DNA of 26,585 bases from Acidobacteriaceae bacterium UBA1795 (GTDB lineage Bacteria; Acidobacteriota; Terriglobia; Terriglobales; Acidobacteriaceae): the NCBI GenBank assembly GCA_002314435.1, contig DCFV01000206.1, forward strand, positions 49,556 through 76,140. The letters are read 5' to 3'. Positions within the stretch are counted from its first letter, which is position 1. The number at the start of each line of letters is the position of its first letter. Below, one piece after another: positions 24,045-26,585 of this stretch. The position numbers were made by a program, and so were the translations under genes. The notes beneath the pieces are model-generated. The model worked only from the letters and a program-made list of their open reading frames with translations. It did no database searches and was not told the DNA's origin.

Positions 24045-25799
24045 TTATGCCACGGGTTCCTCGACACGCCCGGCATGGAGCGTGCGGTCCGCGAGGTCGG
24101 GCTTGATGCTTGCCACAGCGTCATAGTGCCTGAGGTGCACGCCGCCGGTGAGCTCTTTCAAGAAGTGCGACTTCTTGAGCCGATCCATAATTGGACCCTT
24201 CACTTCAGAAAGGTGGAAAGTGATGCCACCATCCTTCAGCCGCTGGTTGATCGCCTCAAGACTTTCCAGTGCCGAGGCATCGATCGCGTTCACGGCCGGG
24301 CATTCGAGAATGACATGACGGATGCGAGGATTCTCCGCGACCGATCCGTTGATGAGGTCTTCGAGAAAGCGGGCGTTTGGAAAGTAGAGACTCTCGTCCA
24401 CTCGAAGTGACAGGATTTCCGGATCAGATACTGCGGTGTGCCGCGCGACATTGCGGAAGGTTGCAGTGCCGGGGATCTGTCCCACGACGGCCACGTGAGG
24501 TTTTGATGTGCTGTAGAGATGAAGGAAAATCGCGAGAGACACGCCGGCAATAAGCCCCATCTCAACGCCCTCAGCCAGGGTGGCAAGGATGGTGGCGACC
24601 ATGGCTGCGAAATCCGCCTTCGAATAGATGAAGATTCGCTTGAGTGCGCCAAGATCGACCAGCGAGAGAACCGCAACAATGATCGTCGCCGCGAGAGTGG
24701 CATTCGGCAAAAAGAACAGGAGCGGAGTAAGGAACATGGTTGCCAGGGCGATGCCAACGGCAGTGAAGGCGCCTGCTGCTGGTGTTTCCGCTCCAGCTTC
24801 ATAGTTCACGACTGATCGGGCGAAGCCGCCGGTGACTGGAAATCCGCCCGAAACAGCTGCACCGATGTTGGCGGCGCCGAGCGCAATCAGTTCCTGGTCG
24901 GGATCGACGCGCTGACGGCTCTTGGCTGCAAGTGTCAGCGCGACGGAAATCGATTCGACGTATCCAACAATAGAGATCAGCAGAGCCGGAACAAGGATCT
25001 TCATCCACAGGCTCAGATCGAGCGGCGGCAAAGCGAGTTTTGGCAGGCCCTTCGGGACGGTGCCGACAATGCTCACACCGTGCGATGAGAGCCCGAAACG
25101 CCAGACAACTGCAGTCGTAATGGCGATAGCAGCCACCGGTCCCACTTTGGCAAGAATGTCAGCAACTCGGTCTCCAACGCCAGCACGGCGCAGCAGTGGC
25201 TTAAGACTGCTACGAACCCAGAACAGAAAGATGAGCGAAGCAATTCCAATCGCCGCAGTATACGGATTGATGAATCTGATATTGCGACCGAGTTCGATGA
25301 CGATTGCGAAGAAATTCTCGCCCTTTGCATGGATGCCGAGAGCTGGAGCGAGTTGGCCCGCCGCGATCTGCAGGCCAGATGCCGTGATGAAGCCGGAAAT
25401 GACTGGATGGCTAAGGAAGTTCGCCAGGAATCCGAGCCGCAACAGTCCCATCGCGATCAGCATCAGCCCGGAGACCATGGCAAGCGCTACGGCCGCTCCG
25501 AGATACTCCGGCGTCCCTTGAGACGCTAGCGTTCCAGCCGCGGCAGCGGTCATCAAGCTAGCCACCGCGACGGGACCAACCGCAAGCGCGCGCGAGGTGC
25601 CGAAGATTGCGTAGAGCACCAGCGGCGCCATTGAAGCATAGAGTCCGATCTCGGGCGGCAGGCCGGCGACAAGGGCATACGCCAGCGATTGCGGAATCAG
25701 CATGATCGTTACAATCGCCGCTACAGTTAGATCGTTGACCAACGTACTTCGGGAGTATTTTGGTCCCCATTCCAGAATTGGAAAATAGCGTTTGAGCAT
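24045..25799 (-). CDS. SulP-family anion transporter with C-terminal STAS domain
   Basis: A 584-residue inner-membrane carrier. The N-terminal two-thirds holds 10-14 hydrophobic helices with the SulP signature region near the start (IPQSLAYALVAGLPPEIGLY). The last 130 residues form a STAS domain, with the phosphorylatable-loop pattern ECPAVNAIDASALESL. SulP proteins carry sulfate, bicarbonate or other anions into the cell; which one is used here cannot be told. The frame extends to 26012, but that extension is not protein-like, and ATG at 25799 has GGAG nine bases upstream followed by the usual FPILEWG opening. A rhodanese gene lies upstream on the same strand, which hints at a sulfur link. 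Confidence 0.9.
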   Translation of the reverse strand: MLKRYFPILEWGPKYSRSTLVNDLTVAAIVTIMLIPQSLAYALVAGLPPEIGLYASMAPLVLYAIFGTSRALAVGPVAVASLMTAAAAGTLASQGTPEYLGAAVALAMVSGLMLIAMGLLRLGFLANFLSHPVISGFITASGLQIAAGQLAPALGIHAKGENFFAIVIELGRNIRFINPYTAAIGIASLIFLFWVRSSLKPLLRRAGVGDRVADILAKVGPVAAIAITTAVVWRFGLSSHGVSIVGTVPKGLPKLALPPLDLSLWMKILVPALLISIVGYVESISVALTLAAKSRQRVDPDQELIALGAANIGAAVSGGFPVTGGFARSVVNYEAGAETPAAGAFTAVGIALATMFLTPLLFFLPNATLAATIIVAVLSLVDLGALKRIFIYSKADFAAMVATILATLAEGVEMGLIAGVSLAIFLHLYSTSKPHVAVVGQIPGTATFRNVARHTAVSDPEILSLRVDESLYFPNARFLEDLINGSVAENPRIRHVILECPAVNAIDASALESLEAINQRLKDGGITFHLSEVKGPIMDRLKKSHFLKELTGGVHLRHYDAVASIKPDLADRTLHAGRVEEPVA

Positions 25800-25935
25800 C
25801 GCGTTGATCTCCGTTCTGCGTCTGTCCCTCTTTACTCGCTGAATTGGTCGGGAGAAGCCAAACTGCCGGCCATACCATCCAGTAAGCTCCAATTGCGATC
25901 TTCGCCAACCCGACTTGCCGTCCGCCTGAGCCCAC

Positions 25936-26454
25936 TTACCGCCCGTTGTGAAGCACCATCCGGTCGGGGGTGAGTTTGTCGGTCCAGGGACACCCCGAGT
26001 TCTTCCATCCATTCTTCAACCGCTGGCCCAGAAAGACGCTTTCAGGATCCTCAACCGCATCTCCTTCCATGCCGTCAAGAATCTGATAAACATTCTTGAA
26101 TCCGTCCTTGGCGAGAAGGTTGACGGCGATCGCGCTGCGGCCGCCCGATCGGCACATCACTAGAATCGTGTCGTCGGCGTTGGCCGCCTGCTTCACCCGG
26201 GAGACGAAATCGATGAGAAGCTTCATGGGGAACTGCCCCTTTTCCGCGTCCCACTCATAGGTCTGAGCGGCGATAGGGATTTTCCAAGCCATGGTCGGAT
26301 GACCGACAAAGAGATACTCTTCGGGGGTGCGGACGTCGAGTATCATCACCTTCTCCGGATCGGCCTTCCACTTCTCCCAGGCCTCCTTCGCCGTGACATA
26401 GAGTCCCAGCACTGTCTCCTTGCCTTTGGGAATACTTGCATTCGGTACAGTCAT
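25936..26454 (-). CDS. Rhodanese-like domain protein
   Basis: A 172-residue single-domain rhodanese without signal peptide, so probably cytoplasmic. The substrate strand ILDVRTPEEY (38-47) and the active-site loop CRSGGRSA, with Cys101 as persulfide-carrying residue, are intact. The C-terminal extension GWKNSGCPWTDKL is typical of a widespread rhodanese subgroup. Such proteins carry sulfane sulfur or act as sulfurtransferases; the acceptor is unknown. An upstream TTG/ATG extension to 26505 exists, but ATG at 26454 has GAGG five bases upstream. It lies 136 bp before the SulP transporter gene on the same strand. Confidence 0.9.
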   Translation of the reverse strand: MTVPNASIPKGKETVLGLYVTAKEAWEKWKADPEKVMILDVRTPEEYLFVGHPTMAWKIPIAAQTYEWDAEKGQFPMKLLIDFVSRVKQAANADDTILVMCRSGGRSAIAVNLLAKDGFKNVYQILDGMEGDAVEDPESVFLGQRLKNGWKNSGCPWTDKLTPDRMVLHNGR

Positions 26455-26585
26455 ATTCACCTCAATCAATTCCACTGCCCTCGGTCTTGCGACATATCCA
26501 TACAACCGCTACGCTGCCGAATTCTGAGACGCACCCTTTCTGCCAATACTTTGCCGCATCCTGTTCCGGCGGGCATGGCCGTCGG

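Noticed and set aside
1..26585. CRISPR arrays, tRNA/rRNA genes, insertion sequences, phage genes
   Set aside because: No regularly spaced repeats, no tRNA or rRNA-like stretches, and no transposase or integrase sequence were seen in either strand.

Overview
The window looks like a chromosomal stretch from an Acidobacteriota bacterium (Terriglobia-like). This is inferred from a 1.2-kDa-residue-scale Oar-type TonB-dependent receptor with an N-terminal carboxypeptidase-regulatory domain, a diheme cytochrome related to the photosynthetic reaction-centre cytochrome family, a GH106-type rhamnosidase, and moderately high GC. No 16S rRNA or tRNA gene is present, so the assignment is an inference. Almost everything right of base 2,475 lies on the minus strand; only the first two genes and a doubtful small ORF near 11.3 kb are on the plus strand.

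Left part (1-10.6 kb), deoxy-sugar and polysaccharide use. A truncated clan GH-A-like glycosidase and an L-fucose/L-arabinose isomerase-family enzyme run rightward. They face a leftward set: Oar-like TonB receptor, then a strong intrinsic terminator, then a TPR lipidless periplasmic-type protein, a GH106 alpha-L-rhamnosidase-like enzyme and an L-rhamnose mutarotase. Together they look like a rhamnose-containing glycan utilisation locus: uptake through the receptor, cleavage by the glycosidases, anomer conversion by the mutarotase and isomerisation by the sugar isomerase.

Middle spacer (10.6-11.6 kb). About 1 kb holds the receptor promoter region, small inverted repeats and one possible 57-residue plus-strand ORF.

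Right-centre part (11.6-20.2 kb), a dense electron-transfer cluster. In transcription order it encodes: a Cyc2-like fused monoheme cytochrome/outer-membrane beta-barrel; a small monoheme cytochrome c; a pair of intercistronic hairpins; a GltD-like FAD/iron-sulfur oxidoreductase with two C-terminal 4Fe-4S motifs; a Tat-exported Rieske protein; a full-length cytochrome b with b6f-type haem spacing; a membrane-anchored hexaheme cytochrome c; a diheme reaction-centre-type cytochrome c; and a decaheme MtrA/DmsE-like cytochrome. About 20 c-type haems are encoded in 8.5 kb. The set could link the cell surface, a quinol/cytochrome c oxidoreductase and the NAD(P)H pool, either for electron export or for electron uptake with reverse electron flow. 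Direction and substrate cannot be read from sequence.

Control region (20.2-22.9 kb). A membrane histidine kinase with almost no extracytoplasmic sensor and an NtrC-type sigma-54 response regulator overlap by GTGA. They sit directly upstream of the Cyc2-like gene, which is preceded by a plausible -24/-12 promoter and a 6-bp-arm palindrome.

Right end (22.9-26.5 kb). A Sulfolobus-type glucose 1-dehydrogenase, a SulP anion transporter with a STAS domain and a rhodanese follow, all on the minus strand; their link to the electron-transfer cluster is not evident.
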